Origin: Heloderma charlesbogerti
Lineage: Eukaryota; Chordata; Lepidosauria; Squamata; Helodermatidae
Length of the DNA: 64,000 bases
Assembly: GCA_026122225.1 (NCBI GenBank)
Contig: JANEZZ010002705.1
Location: forward strand, 887,001 to 951,000
Direction of reading: 5' to 3'
Part shown: positions 32,743-43,199 of the stretch, piece after piece
Numbering within the stretch: position 1 is the stretch's first letter
Layout of the letters: the number at the start of each line of letters is the position of its first letter
Position numbers and translations under genes: made by a program
The notes under the pieces: generated by a model
The model's database searches: none
What the model saw: only the letters and a program-made list of their open reading frames with translations
What the model was told of the DNA's origin: nothing

Positions 32743-33240
32743 ATTGCAGTCCCAAGCCATAGTAAGGCTTTATAGGTTAAAACCAGGACCTTGAATTGGC
32801 CTTGGAAACATAAAAGCAGCCAGTGCAAGCAAGCCAGAATTGGTGCTATATGTTCAGACCTTCCGGTCCCAGTTATCAATCTGGCTGCCGTGTTTTGAAC
32901 AAGCTGCAGCTTCTGAACTGTCTTCAAAGGCAGCCCCATATAGAGTCCATTCCAGTATTCTAACTTTGAGGATAAAGAGTAGAGATGACTGAAGCCAGAT
33001 ATGGACATAGCTGAGCCACCAACCAAAGTTGGTAGAAGCTAGTCTGTGCCATTGAAGCCACCTGAGCCTCAAATGACAAAGATGTCTCCAGGAGAACCCC
33101 CAAGCTAAAAACCTGCTCCTTCAGGGGGAGTGCAGCCCCATCCAGAACAGGTTGCACACCCTCCATTTGGTCAGAAGAACCACCCACTAGCAGCATCTCA
33201 GTCTTGTCTGGATTGAGCTTCAGTTTATTAGCCCTCATCC
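32743..33240 (-). pseudogene. L2-like LINE reverse transcriptase fragment, minus strand
   Basis: Minus-strand frames read NKLKLNPDKTEMLLVGGSSD, LKEQVFSLGVLLETSLSFEA (32960-33238), then after a frameshift GLPLKTVQKLQLVQNTAARL and FQGQFKVLVLTYKAL (32740-33000). Same family branch as 1217-2350, more diverged. It abuts the CR1 3' end at 32742 and is cut at 33240. Confidence 0.8.
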
Positions 33241-34559
33241 ATACAAAATAACAAAAAGAAAAATGTCAGCCCAACAAACAAAACATAATTTGTTCACAAT
33301 TTGACAGGCACACAATTTGAAGATTATTCTAGCATTCTACAGGAATCCATTCTATTTCAAAACTGAATTAAAGGATCCCACATTTCTTTACACGTCCAGT
33401 TTCTTGCAACTTCATACATAGTTTCCCAGGGGCTCATTTAACCAGTCAGTCAGTCAGTAGTACGTTTACTGCTCAATCCAAAGATAATTGCAAAATGACC
33501 TTTAACCAGTCATTGCTCGCAACATTTAATCTTGCTGTTGGAATTCAGGTTCCTACCAGTTCCACATGCAAAGCATTAATAAGGTATTTAAACAGTCTTG
33601 AAAAAGAGATGTATGCTGAGAGAGGAGGATCATACCCTAAGATAATACGATACGATAATTATATTTACATCTTTCCAAAAGTTTTTATCTTTTTTAAACT
33701 GCCACCACGTACATTTCATATTTGTGCTGCATCATAACCACAGTGCCAATGTTTCTGAGACATTTGTTTATATACTTTCATAAGTCTATATGCCATGAAA
33801 TAAATAGCATCTATATTATTTTATACAAATTCTCCTTCAGGCTTACAGCAATTGAATTCTCAGCAAATATAGCTGTAACTATATACACACTTACCTAGAA
33901 TTAAGTCCCATTCAACTCAGTTCTGAGTATTTATGCATGGGATTGTGCTCTAAGTATATTTTATTTCCCTAGACTAACCATATTGTACAAAGTTTAGTAA
34001 TAAAATATCCAATCATTTACCATTAAGATAATCCACAGTTTACACTAACAAATATTTTTGGTGTGAGCACATTGTCACAAAGGTAAAGGAAGCCCCTTTC
34101 ATTTTATATGCTTACTTTGATTTTGTTTTCTTTTTTCCAAAAGTAAACCAATAATTATTTGTTTGACCAATAAGCAATATTAGAAGGAATTTGTTTCAGA
34201 TTCCTATAACTTGCCTGTTCATAATTAGGACAAGTCAGCATGGAATGTTGACTTGTCCTAATTATGGAATGTAAATCCTCAACTACATCCTCCTCAAATA
34301 TATAAAGCCTCAGATCATATAGAATATTCCAAATACAGCCATCCAGAACAGCAGAGAGCATCTGGTGAAAGCTTAGAAGGGAAAGAGCCCTCCAAAAATG
34401 GGGATTTCATTTGTTCATAGCAAATTAAAACTCAAACTCAGTGGATTCTGTTCGGTTCAGTTTTCATTAATTATGCCATGAAAAGCATGAATGGGTACAA
34501 ATGGAACTGCAACACATTACATGGCTTGGGACTTCAAAACCTGACAGAGCACTTCTCCT
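33241..34559. other. Unassigned AT-rich DNA with a perfect hairpin
   Basis: No gene recognised. (CAGT)n at 33446-33460. The hairpin at 34220-34266 is listed separately. Confidence 0.45.
34220..34266. repeat. Perfect 18-bp inverted repeat, 11-nt loop
   Basis: CATAATTAGGACAAGTCA, loop GCATGGAATGT, then TGACTTGTCCTAATTATG. It stands alone, with no transposon ends nearby. Confidence 0.95.
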
Positions 34560-34930
34560 GGTATGAACCTACCTGTATACTATGCTCATCATCTCAGGCC
34601 CTCCTCTGAGGGAGGCTCCAAGGATGGCAACAAGAGTGAAGGCCTTCTCAGTATTGGCCCCCAGTATAGAATGCTCTCCCTGGTGAGGCCCACCTGGCAC
34701 AAACAGTGTCATGTTTTCAGTAGCAGGTAAAGACTTTCCTCTACTTCTAGACATTTGACAGCATACAATAAGGTTTTTAATGGGTCCTGGGATTTACTGT
34801 TAATGTTTAAAATTGTTATATTTTTGTATGTTGGTTTTATATTATGTTATTATATTATATTGTTAGGGTTTTAATCCTTGTAATCTGTTCATGGCTATTA
34901 TAGAAATGTAATCCATGAAATGAAATGAAA
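34560..34930 (+). mobile_element. L2-like LINE 3' end
   Basis: AGTGAAGGCCTTCTCAGTAT, TAGAATGCTCTCCCTGGTGA correspond to the ERAFSVVAPTLWNSLPRE block. A long T-rich 3' UTR ends in CATGGCTATTATAGAAATGT and (GAAAT)n. Confidence 0.65.
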
Positions 34931-35236
34931 CTGTTTTTCATTATCCCTTCATAGCAATTTGTCACTTATTCTGGTGTGTACGTGTTAGCTTTTTTAACGG
35001 CAACAGAACTGATATCAGCACTTGCCTCCTGGTGGTTTCCATTTTACTTTCTCAGAATACCCCCAACTGTAAAGAATTAAGAACTTAATAATTGGATCCT
35101 TTGCTCACTGGAAAGGACCATTGCTCCAAATGACAGAAAATGGAATTTCTGATAGTGAGATGCAATGTAATGGAAAAGGCATCCTTTGCATGTGCAACTG
35201 CAAACTGCATGTGCATGCACGTGGTTGACTCTTTTT

Positions 35237-35772
35237 TAGGGATGTCAGAGAAATCTGCTCCAGATTCAAATGAGGCCGGTTTCTTTGGAATCTGGCCTCA
35301 GGAATCTGCAGCAGATCGGGACCACTTACCTCCACTCCAGTAGGACTGGAGGCTGAATGGCACTCGGCTGCTTCTTGCCAGCCAGAGCCATTCGCCTCCT
35401 CCCTGTCCCTGCCGATTGCCATGTCTTTTCTTTAAAAAAAAAAAATGGTGATCAGCAGGATGTGCCCATAGACATAGATACAAATTAGAGCTGTGAATCT
35501 TGCATATTTGTGCCTAAGTCTATGGGCACATTCTGCCTATCGCCTTTTTTTTTTTTTTTTAAGAAAAGACATGGCAATCGGCAGGGACAGGGAGGAGGCG
35601 AACAGCTCTGGCTGGCAAGAGGAAAGGTAAGCGGCCCCCAAGCTGGTCCCCCCCCCCAGAATCCTTGTGGAGCGGAGCCGCTCCAGAGGATTCCGGGAGG
35701 GAGGAATGGATCGCCTCCCCCCCCGCACGGATTCCCCACCGGAACAGACGGTGAGGAATCTGTACACCTCTA
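35237..35772. mobile_element. hAT-type foldback element
   Basis: Ends TAGGGATGTCAGAGAAATCT and CTGTACACCTCTA. Perfect target duplication CTCTTTTT (35229-35236, 35773-35780). The whole element is a palindrome around about 35500: CCCTGTCCCTGCCGATTGCCATG mirrors CATGGCAATCGGCAGGGACAGG; both donor-like motifs (ACTTACCT at 35324, AAAGGTAAGC at 35623) point outwards. Confidence 0.9.
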
Positions 35773-35989
35773 CTCTTTTTACAGTAACTGGCTTTTTACA
35801 ATAACTGGCTTTTGATTTTAAATCAGTTCTCTATTGATTTTATTATGGGATAGGACATTTTGAGAAATCTAACGTGGGGCTTCAAGAACCTGAGTAAAAT
35901 TCTGTGCACACACACACGCACACATTGAAATTTGCATGCATGCCTAGACAAATTGTGGAAGAGGGAAGGCAGTTTCACCCTTACCCATC

Positions 35990-36145
35990 CCCACCCCCCA
36001 ATCAGGCTGATCTATTGGTCCATCTAATTCAGCAGCTCTCCTAGGATTCAGAAGGGAGTCCTTCCTAGTCCTATCTGAAGATGCCAGGGATTGAACCTGG
36101 GATCTTCTGCACACGAAGTATGTACTCCACCACTGAGCTACAGGC
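35990..36145 (-). mobile_element. tRNA-Ala-like SINE, minus strand
   Basis: Minus strand: TGTAGCTCAGTGGTGGAGTA (box A), CCAGGTTCAATCCCTGG (box B), then GGACTCCCTTCTGAATCC and TAGATGGACCAATAGATC. Lies just beside a second copy. Confidence 0.8.
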
Positions 36146-36149
36146 TTTC

Positions 36150-36338
36150 CCCATAGGAAGCTGCCTTATTCTGGGTTAGACTATGGGTCCATCTGGCTTA
36201 ACACTGTCTGCTCTTACTGGCAGCTGATATCCAGGGTTTCAGACAGGAGTCTTTCCCAGCCGTACCTAGAGTTGCAAGAGATTGAACATGAGACCTTTTG
36301 CGTGCAAAGTATGTGCTCCACCCCGGAGCTATTTGGGC
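36150..36338 (-). mobile_element. tRNA-Ala-like SINE, minus strand, second copy
   Basis: Minus strand: ATAGCTCCGGGGTGGAGCAC, TCATGTTCAATCTCTTGC, CAGCTGCCAGTAAGAGCAGA and the ending GAATAAGGCAGCTTCCTATG. Same orientation as the copy at 35990, so a tandem pair. Confidence 0.8.
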
Positions 36339-36479
36339 CATCTCCAGCATTTGAACACTGCATCCATTCATGGACTTCCAGTCGTATCAGAGGTGAGACA
36401 AGAACACAGGGTGGATGGGGAAGGAAGGCATGCTCTCACTCCCTGTCCTAGTCCTTCCACCTCCCCTATGTAAGTCAGC

Positions 36480-36900
36480 TCCCAGCCTCATCAGGTTCAA
36501 GGACCAGGAAGGTCATACTAGCAACAGGAGCTGTTCAGCAGAGAGCACCATGAGAAAGGTGTTGCTTCAGCGAGGTCTAGGCTCCAACTAAGCAGCTTTA
36601 TAGGAAATGCTGATGCCCCACCCCTTCCTAGCTTTTTATTAGGTCCATCTTCCAGATTATGCTTCCTTCTCCCGAGTAGGGCTCAAGGATATCTGATATG
36701 CTGCCAGATTAGCATTGCATCTCTGGGTCTGGGCTTATCTTCAGATGGGCTGCTGCCTTTGTTCCTGTCAAATCTTCCAAGCCATCCCACTGCACAGTTA
36801 AGCAACAGATACTCCATTGTGCAATCCACAAACTCGTCATTGAGTTAATAGCATGTCTTCATATCTGTAGCATCTACAAAGCTGAGAGCGATCTTCTAAG
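36480..36900 (-). mobile_element. LTR remnant, promoter/R side, minus strand
   Basis: On the minus strand this continues the LTR at 38597-39051 if the hAT nest between them is removed. It carries TATA-like CCTAATAAAAAGCTAGG (36635) and CCTATAAAGCTGCTTAG (36605). R/U5 boundaries are not fixed. Confidence 0.45.
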
Positions 36901-37599
36901 TAGGGATGGATGGACTCATCTCCATCCAGGGCAGGGAGAGCTCAGCGAACTGCCCCCCCCCAGCTCACGTGGCCCAGACCCACTCACCAAGACTCCCTCC
37001 TCATCCCACCTGCTGGGCTGCCCCTCCTCTCTGTGCCAAGGGCTCTGGCACTCAAACCCCTGTGCTTTATGTGCACAAGGTCTTGACTGCCTGCCAAGTC
37101 CTCGGTGCAGCCAGACCCCAGCGTTCTCACCCTGGCCTCCTCGGGTGGAGGCTAGGCTGAGAGTGCTGGGGTCCCACCGAGGCCCTTCCTCCTTGCGCCG
37201 GCTGATAAGGAAGCTCTTGACAGCTGGCGGAGGCAGGATGGGTCCTGGCACAGCCAGCCCCCAGTACTCTCATCCTGGTCTCCTACTGAGGAGGCCAGGA
37301 AGAGAGTGCTGGGGTGCCAGGTCCATCAGTGCCCCAGAGCTCCACAAGCAGGGTCTGGGTAGGGATGTACGAAAGTCACTTACCTGTTTGCGGATTATGT
37401 TGATGGGGGGGGACTCTGTCCCCCCCCGGAATCCTCGCCGGGGGGGAGGCGCTCCGTTCCTCCCCCCCAGAATCCTCCGAGGCTGGCTGTGCTCTGCGGC
37501 AGGTCCGTGGAGCAGCCAGCCAGGCCCGGCCAGGCCAGAGCCATCCACAGCCAGATTTCCAGCTTCGAAGGGCTCTGGGTAAAAACAAAAAAACACGTA

Positions 37600-37930
37600 C
37601 GCAAATGGCAGCGGCTAAGGCCACCGCCATTTGCGTTACTTATTTTTGCCCTCTTAATCTACATAAATATTTACGTAGACTATGATGGAGAAAATCAAGG
37701 GGAACGCAAATAGCGTAGCAGGCGGAAAACCTTCCCAGGAAAACCTTGACGTAAATATTTACGTAGGCTAAAACGGGGAATCAAAAAGGGACACAAATAG
37801 CGCCCACTACGCTATTTGCGTTCCCCTTGATTTTCGCCATCATAGTGTACGTAAAGATTTACGTAGATTAAGAGGGCAAAAATAAGGAACGCAAATGGCG
37901 GTGGCCGTAGCCGCCGCCATTTGCGTACGC
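37600..37930. repeat. Higher-order palindrome made of palindromes
   Basis: Left arm 37600-37733 and right arm 37800-37930 are near complements (TACGCAAATGGC..., TTATTTTTGCCCTCTTAATC, GATGGAGAAAATCAAGGGGA). Each arm itself holds smaller palindromes. A 66-bp spacer separates the arms. Confidence 0.88.
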
Positions 37931-38222
37931 GATTGTTGTTGTTTTTTAACCCACCCAGCCATGATAGGCTACATAAAAATTTACGTAGCCTATCACGTCA
38001 TTTTTTTTTTAACCTAGTCATTATAGGCTACGTAAATCTTTACGTAGATTAAGAGGGCAAAAATAAGGAACGCAAATGGCGGTGGCCGTAGCCGCCGCCA
38101 TTTGCGTACGCGATTGTTGTTGTTTTTTAACCCACCCAGCCATGATAGGCTACATAAAAATTTACGTAGCCTATCACGTCATTTTTTTTTTAACCTAGTC
38201 ATTATAGGCTACGTAAATCTTT
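37861..38222 (+). repeat. Exact tandem duplication of 181 bp
   Basis: 37861-38041 and 38042-38222 read identically by eye, including a T-run of ten. The junction falls inside TACGTAAATCTTTACGTAG palindromes, suggesting exchange there. Confidence 0.9.
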
Positions 38223-38596
38223 ACGTAGCCTATCATGTCTTTCTTTTTCTTTCTTTCTTTTTTTTTACCAGAGTGGAAATGGCAGCGGCGGCAGCTGGTC
38301 GGAAGACCAGCCACCGCTGCCGCCGCCAGAGCCACCACCAGAGCCACCACCGGAGCCACCACCAGAGCCACCGCTGCCCGGAGGATCTGCCCCAGGTGAG
38401 TCTCATCCTGGGGGGATCCGCGGGGGGGCGGGGGGGGTGGAGGCCATTCCGCCACGGAGTTCGGGGGGCCGAATGCACTGGCATTCGGCCTCACCGTGAT
38501 CCATGGCAGAATTCTCTGCCATCCCTACGTCTGGGAGGCTGAATGGGGGGAGTTCATCAGTCTCCACCCCCTTTTTGGACTCCTGCACCATCCATA

Positions 38597-39330
38597 CTTC
38601 TAAGCATAATTAGCTAAACAGAGCTTTGTTTAGAGATCTACTACAGCAAAACAGTTTCCTTTCAATTGAGGAACAGGTTTCCTGCCATGGTGGATGAGCT
38701 CTTTCTGGGCCCCTCCCTTCAGGGGGAGTCCTTCTCACCCAGCTTCTGATGGAACATCTCCCACCTCCTCTCAGCTCTGCCCACTTAGCTTGGTGGCAGG
38801 CTCTGGCATCTCTCAGTTCTGGTGCTCCCTTCCCTTCTGACAGAGGACAGGTTCCCACAGGGATGGGGGAAGAATGTCTCTGAGCTTGGCCCTCCTGCTT
38901 GATAAGCCCCTGGGAAGATTTTCCGCTGGCTCCTGGAGAGTCTAGGGGAATTTCCACCCCCTTTCCTTGTCTCAGCTGGGCTTCTAGCTCTACCTTCCAA
39001 TCTGAATCAGAGACAGAAAACAAACCAGGGAGCCTGGGCCTAATTCTGACAGTTCCTGTGGGTGATCCTTGTGGGTCTGAAGCAAGGTATTGGGACCAGT
39101 CCAGGTATTTAGCCTATTTTAATGCCACAGCCTCCTTGAATGGAAGATTGCTCCTAGTGGTGGTCTTGGAAGGACTATCAGCATCATCCAACTTCCCCTG
39201 ACCCTCATAACCACTAGGACTGATTACAGGATCCTCCTACTCTTCCAAGGTCTCCTCAGGTTCCCAGGTTGTTCTGGCAGGAAGGTGGTGGGACGAGACA
39301 TCCTCTTCACTTGTAGGGAACAATCAGATA
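38597..39330 (-). mobile_element. LTR remnant and end of upstream frame, minus strand
   Basis: On the minus strand an LTR-like start TGTCAGAATTAGG lies at 39051, similar to TGTCAATCTGG (14911) and TGTCAGGGTGG (46562). U3 holds a 138-codon open frame to 38610 rich in G, R, P and E. Upstream (39240-39325) a short acidic frame reads SEEDVSSHHLPARTTWEPEE and then stops, perhaps the end of pol. LTR probably continues at 36900 across the hAT nest. Confidence 0.5.
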
Positions 39331-40216
39331 AGAGTATCACCCAGTCTTTCTATTTCTCAGAACTCAACTTATCTTTCTTTCTTTGGTCCACTGTTTTCGT
39401 AAGCTCCCTTTAAGCTTAAATGTTGCTTTAAAAATATTTTTATAAGTTATTGCCAAGCAAGATTTCCCAGGATCCAGCAGTTCTAATTGCAGCCCAAGTA
39501 ATAATCTTAAGAGTACAATGTGACCAAGAAGATTGGACTAGGAAATGCGAAGAGAACAAAAGAGAAATGTTTGAAAGCTGGTGTCAATCAAATTGCAGTA
39601 ATTAACAGAGGGCTTTCCATTTTCATTCATTCCCGAAGTGATGAAAATATGAGGCCTTCAGATGTCTTCTCAAAATACTTGCTTTGGAATGGAGAGAACT
39701 TAGAAGCACTGTTTGGCCTAGAAGTAACTGTTCAGTCAAAATTGTCATTTTAAAACTGTATTCATTCAACTGTCCATGGGTTTCATTCCCATTGGCAGTT
39801 CAGGGTAGTATGTCAGGCTTAGCCAGAGTTGTAGCTATTCTCTGATTCCATGATTACAGCTGCAGCTGGAGTTAGCCCTGCTGGCTACTTTTGTGGAGCA
39901 ATTGAGGGGAGAGAATGCATGTCATTCCCTTTAACCACTGGGAGGCGGCAGGCAGGTGCTATTGGCATCAGTACCTGCCCTTCCATGAGTCATGGTGAGC
40001 CACATGGCTCAGGCGGTGGATTGGGAGGGTGGTAATTGTACCCCCTTCCTCTCCTCACAAGCCCCCCCCCCATCTGCCTGCTCATCCACTCACCTGCTCA
40101 CTGGCCAACTCTCTGGCTGACTGCTGCTGCTACTTCCACCCAACAGTCAGCCATGGAGGGCTGCCGCTGCTACGTTTGCTATGGAAAAGTGATCGGTGAT
40201 ATTGTAGAGTCTGAGC
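39331..40216. other. Unassigned DNA
   Basis: A 77-codon frame at 39520-39753 has no recognised motif. Nothing else supported. Confidence 0.4.
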
Positions 40217-40515
40217 CCTTATCTCACTTTGAGGAAGGGGTCCTTCCTCAGAGCAAGGCATTGCGGGCAAGGTGGCTCCAAAGATTGCCTGCACTGCCAC
40301 TGCTTTGCCGCGAACAGCAGAGAAGACTGTTTGATGTTGGTTAAACCCTAAACAGTATCTCAAAGTCAAACTAACTTTCCTCAGTGTTGGCTGCTGTTGT
40401 GGCAAAGCAGTGGTGAAGCAGGCCCTCTCTGGGGCCACCTGACCCACAATGCCTCCCTCTGAGGAAGGACCCCTTTCCCAGAGCAGAGGATTGAGAGGTG
40501 AGATAGTCCTGGAAA
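40217..40515. repeat. Imperfect foldback of about 300 bp
   Basis: TATCTCACTTTGAGGAAGGG, GTCCTTCCTCAGAGCAAGG on the left is mirrored by CTGAGGAAGGACCCC, AGAGGATTGAGAGGTGAGAT on the right; centre near 40345. Ends unlike the TAGGGATG family; superfamily unknown. Confidence 0.65.
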
Positions 40516-40530
40516 TTCTGGGAGTGCCTG

Positions 40531-40534
<4 letters not shown>

Positions 40535-40566
<32 letters not shown>
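40535..40566. repeat. (GA)n microsatellite
   Basis: Sixteen perfect GA units, followed by two GATAGCTG copies. Confidence 0.97.
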
Positions 40567-40571
<5 letters not shown>

Positions 40572-41185
40572 GCTGGATAGCTGGATAGCTGGGAAGGAGG
40601 AGGAGGACTCACACACTCCTCGGGTGGTAAAATGTCTTGGACCAGCCCTGCTTGGTGTGGGCTGGTGATGTCGACAAGGACAGTTATCTAGGCAGTAATC
40701 ACATCTTTGCACAGGAGAGACCCAGAACCTGGCATTTACATGTATGGGTGGGGATTCCATACCGCTCTCGATTGTTCGACTGCAGAAGCCAGAGATTCTG
40801 ATGAGTGAACCTTATCACTGGTTGCTACTACATGGTTGCTTTGCATAAGTGCAGAATTTAATGTCCCAAGAATTTTCCCTTTCATTTCCTTAAAAGAAAC
40901 AAGTTTCTAGGTCTTAAGCCCTGGGCAGCCTTTCCCCTGCCACCCAAAATCTCACGAGAATGTTGGTTGCCCTGCTTTTGATGCAACAGTGAGCTATGAT
41001 GCAGCACTGGATCTCATCTCTCTCTTGCAGTTGCTCTTGCCTGGCTTCCATGTCAAATACCAGGCTCCCTAATAGTTTATTTCATTTTAACTAGGCCTAT
41101 TTCAGGAGAGATGGCTGATAACACAGAGCAGTTCCACTCGATGATGTCTAATTCAGTTAGAGAAATTACTAATTCAAGGTTCTAG
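40567..41185. other. Unassigned DNA
   Basis: No gene or repeat recognised. Confidence 0.4.
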
Positions 41186-41850
41186 TAGGGATGGGAAACA
41201 TGCCGCAGTCTGGGTCACACGCAACCCAATGGACCCCCACCAGCTGTCCGCCTCTTCTCGCTGCATGCAGCAAGTTGCTCTACAGTCTGCAAGTGCACTG
41301 CGAGCAACACACAGCCACCTGATCCCTCACCAAGCTGCCATTTTGCATAAAAATGGAGGCTTGGCCTTTTTCGTCAAGGCCGACTTTATACGAATGGTAG
41401 CTGTAAAGAAGCCATTTATGAAAGATTACAGGTGTGAATGGTCATTCATGCCTGTAATATTCCATAAATGGTTGCTTTACAGCCTCCTTTTGCATAAAAT
41501 TGGCCTTTATCATAGAATCCTAGAAACACAGGGTGGGAAGGGGCCTATGAGACCATTGCGTCCAATCCCCTGCTCAGTGCAGGAAGCCTGATTCCCAGGC
41601 GGTCTCCCATCCAAGTACAAACCAGGGCTGACTCTGCTTAGCTTCCGATATCAGACGAGATTGGGCACATCCAGCCCTTTGCTCATGAAAAAGCCCAAGC
41701 CTCCATTTTGAGGCTTGGCGAGGTATCAGGGATCTCTGCGCTTGCCCGACTCGGCACATGCACGGGGCTCCATGGACTGGCATCCAGGTGGCTGAGCCAG
41801 CAATCTCTCACCAGGCCTCAAGCCCCAGCCAGACACACGCAACACCCCTA
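41186..41850. mobile_element. hAT-type element carrying a 5S SINE
   Basis: Ends TAGGGATGGGAAACATG and CACACGCAACACCCCTA. Flanks GGTTCTAG and GGTACTAG match at 7 of 8. Arms are palindromic (GGAGGCTTGGCCTTTTTCGT / AAAAAGCCCAAGCCTCC; GTAAAGAAGCCATTTATG / CATAAATGGTTGCTTTAC). Confidence 0.82.
41508..41670 (-). mobile_element. 5S rRNA-derived SINE with CR1-like tail
   Basis: Minus strand 41670-41591 reads as 5S rRNA from about position 28: CCAATCTCGTCTGATATCGG, AAGCTAAGCAGAGTCAG, TACTTGGATGGGAGACCGCC. It then passes into CAGGGGATTGGACGCAATGG and TTCTATGATA, a CR1-type tail (41508-41585). The 5S internal promoter would drive RNA polymerase III. The first 5S bases are lost, so this is a SINE remnant and not a 5S gene. 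Confidence 0.85.
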
Positions 41851-42515
41851 GGTACTAGTACAGGGTGTGTGTGTTTTTTCACACGTTTATATGATGCGCA
41901 GTGCCAGCTTGAAACATCTTGCTAGGTGCAACAACTTAAAAAGTCTCGCTTCATCACTCAGTCACCCATTCCAGCCTTCACCTCCTTACTCTGCCCTCCT
42001 GGTTGTGCCACCTGAAGCAGGTTATTCCGCCCCACTTTAATCCTCTTCAAGGCCCCTACCCTTTGTTGCAAGTGCAACACAGCAGGTAGGGTACCCAGGA
42101 CCTTTTATACTGCTGGCCTATTCAATTAAGTTCTTTTGATTGGTATTGGCCTCAGGTGGACCTTCCTTTTGGAGCAAATGAAAACTGAACCAAGCCTTGG
42201 GTTCATTTTACATTCCTTCTGAAGGAAATGTGAAGAATGATGAAAGGGGTTCGTTTTCATTACCCCTTTGTCACTCATTTGGGTTTGGGAGGTCACCTTC
42301 TTCAATGCCTATAGATGTCTTCTTGGTGGCTGTCTCCAGGCAGATGCCAATTTATCTACCACACTGCCCCAGATCAGATCAGATGTTGGGTGACTGAGAA
42401 GACCTCCACTGCCTCCAGTGGCAGAAACAATGGTTAGAGAAAGAGCTTTGGGGGAAAAAACAAGGACACAACCGTGACTGCAAGGAATGAATGACAACAT
42501 GAATGTCATTTGGAC
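41851..42515. other. Unassigned DNA
   Basis: No gene or repeat recognised. Confidence 0.4.
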
Positions 42516-42517
42516 AA

Positions 42518-42552
<35 letters not shown>

Positions 42553-42910
42553 CCCGCCTTTTCCCCAATACTGGGACTCAATGCGGCTTTACAACATTAA
42601 AACTTGTACAATTAAGTCCTATAAAGAGAAGTATACAAAAGTTAAAATATAATGAAATCATCAATAGTATTAAAATTGTATAAAATATCAAAATGCTAAA
42701 AGACAACAAGAAATATAGTATCCATCCATCATGTTCTCATGTTCTTTGCTATCCCCAAAGGCCTGCTGGAACAAGGAAGTTTTTACATGCCTGCAAAAGC
42801 CTATCAGGGACGGTGCCACTCTTGCCTCCCTGGGAAGGGAGTTCCAGAGCCTTGGGGCAGCCACCGAGAAGGCCCTCTCCCACGTTCCCAATCAGACGTT
42901 CCCACCAGAC
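42516..42910 (-). mobile_element. L2-like LINE 3' end, minus strand
   Basis: Minus-strand frame 42688-42891 reads ERAFSVAAPRLWNSLPREAR, HVKTSLFQQAFG. 3' UTR and an (ATT)n tail follow at 42518-42550. Same layout as 1084-2290 but a different tail unit. Confidence 0.75.
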
Positions 42911-43063
42911 AACAAATGAATAGCTAAACATGTGTGGTCTTTAAAAATGAATGAAGTAACAAAACAAATACAAGCTCTTGTACACCCACAATTGGCCAGA
43001 CAGGTTTATGACCTTTTATTAGTAGGATTTATATGCCCCTCCATTGTCTTAGATTTTGTACAG

Positions 43064-43199
43064 CAGGTGTAGGCAGCCTGATGCCCTCCAAATGTTTTGA
43101 ACTACCACTCCCATCAGCCCCAGCCACCATGACCAATGGTCGAAGGGGATGGGAGTGATAGTGCAAAACGTCTGGATGGCACCAGGCTGCCTATCCCTA
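43064..43199. repeat. Short palindromic MITE
   Basis: CAGGTGTAGGCAGCCTGATG mirrors CACCAGGCTGCCTATCCCTA; TTTTGAACTACCACTCCCAT mirrors ATGGGAGTGATAGTGCAAAA. hAT-like ends but no matching 8-bp flanks. Confidence 0.6.

Larger units (their letters stand above)
37360..38527. mobile_element. hAT palindrome-array element, long form
   Basis: 1168 bp, no transposase. Ends TAGGGATGTACGAAAGTCAC and ATTCTCTGCCATCCCTA; flanks GGTCTGGG and CGTCTGGG match at 7 of 8. Modules: C-run/G-run arms (37420-37480), GC-type palindrome 37604-37636, a TCTACATAAATATTTACGTA palindrome (37660-37683), a spacer with another TACGTAAATATTTACGTA, the mirrored arm to about 37930, AT-type modules and an exact 181-bp tandem duplication. 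A GC-rich domain follows (GGCAGCGGCGGCAGC, GAGCCACCACC repeats, CAGGTGAG at 38393), then the GAATGCACTGGCATTCGG end hairpin. Confidence 0.9.
36901..38596. mobile_element. Outer hAT element, interrupted
   Basis: Ends TAGGGATGGATGGACTCATC and ACTCCTGCACCATCCATA. Perfect target duplication CTTCTAAG (36893-36900, 38597-38604). Interior has inverted GCCTCCTC/GAGGAGGC and CAGCGTTCTCACC/AGAGAGTGCTGGGG arms. It contains the inner element 37360-38527. Confidence 0.88.

Noticed and set aside
37145..37630. Several overlapping frames of 100-145 codons on both strands
   Set aside because: Open on all frames because of GC-rich transposon sequence; no domain.
38320..38400. Proline/histidine-rich triplet-repeat protein
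   Set aside because: The GAGCCACCACC repeats belong to the GC-rich module common to several hAT copies.
39520..39753. 77-codon plus frame as a possible gene
   Set aside because: No recognised motif, splice context or homologous copy in the window.
41591..41670. 5S rRNA gene
   Set aside because: Only the middle and 3' part of 5S is present, diverged and fused to a CR1-like tail; a SINE remnant fits better.
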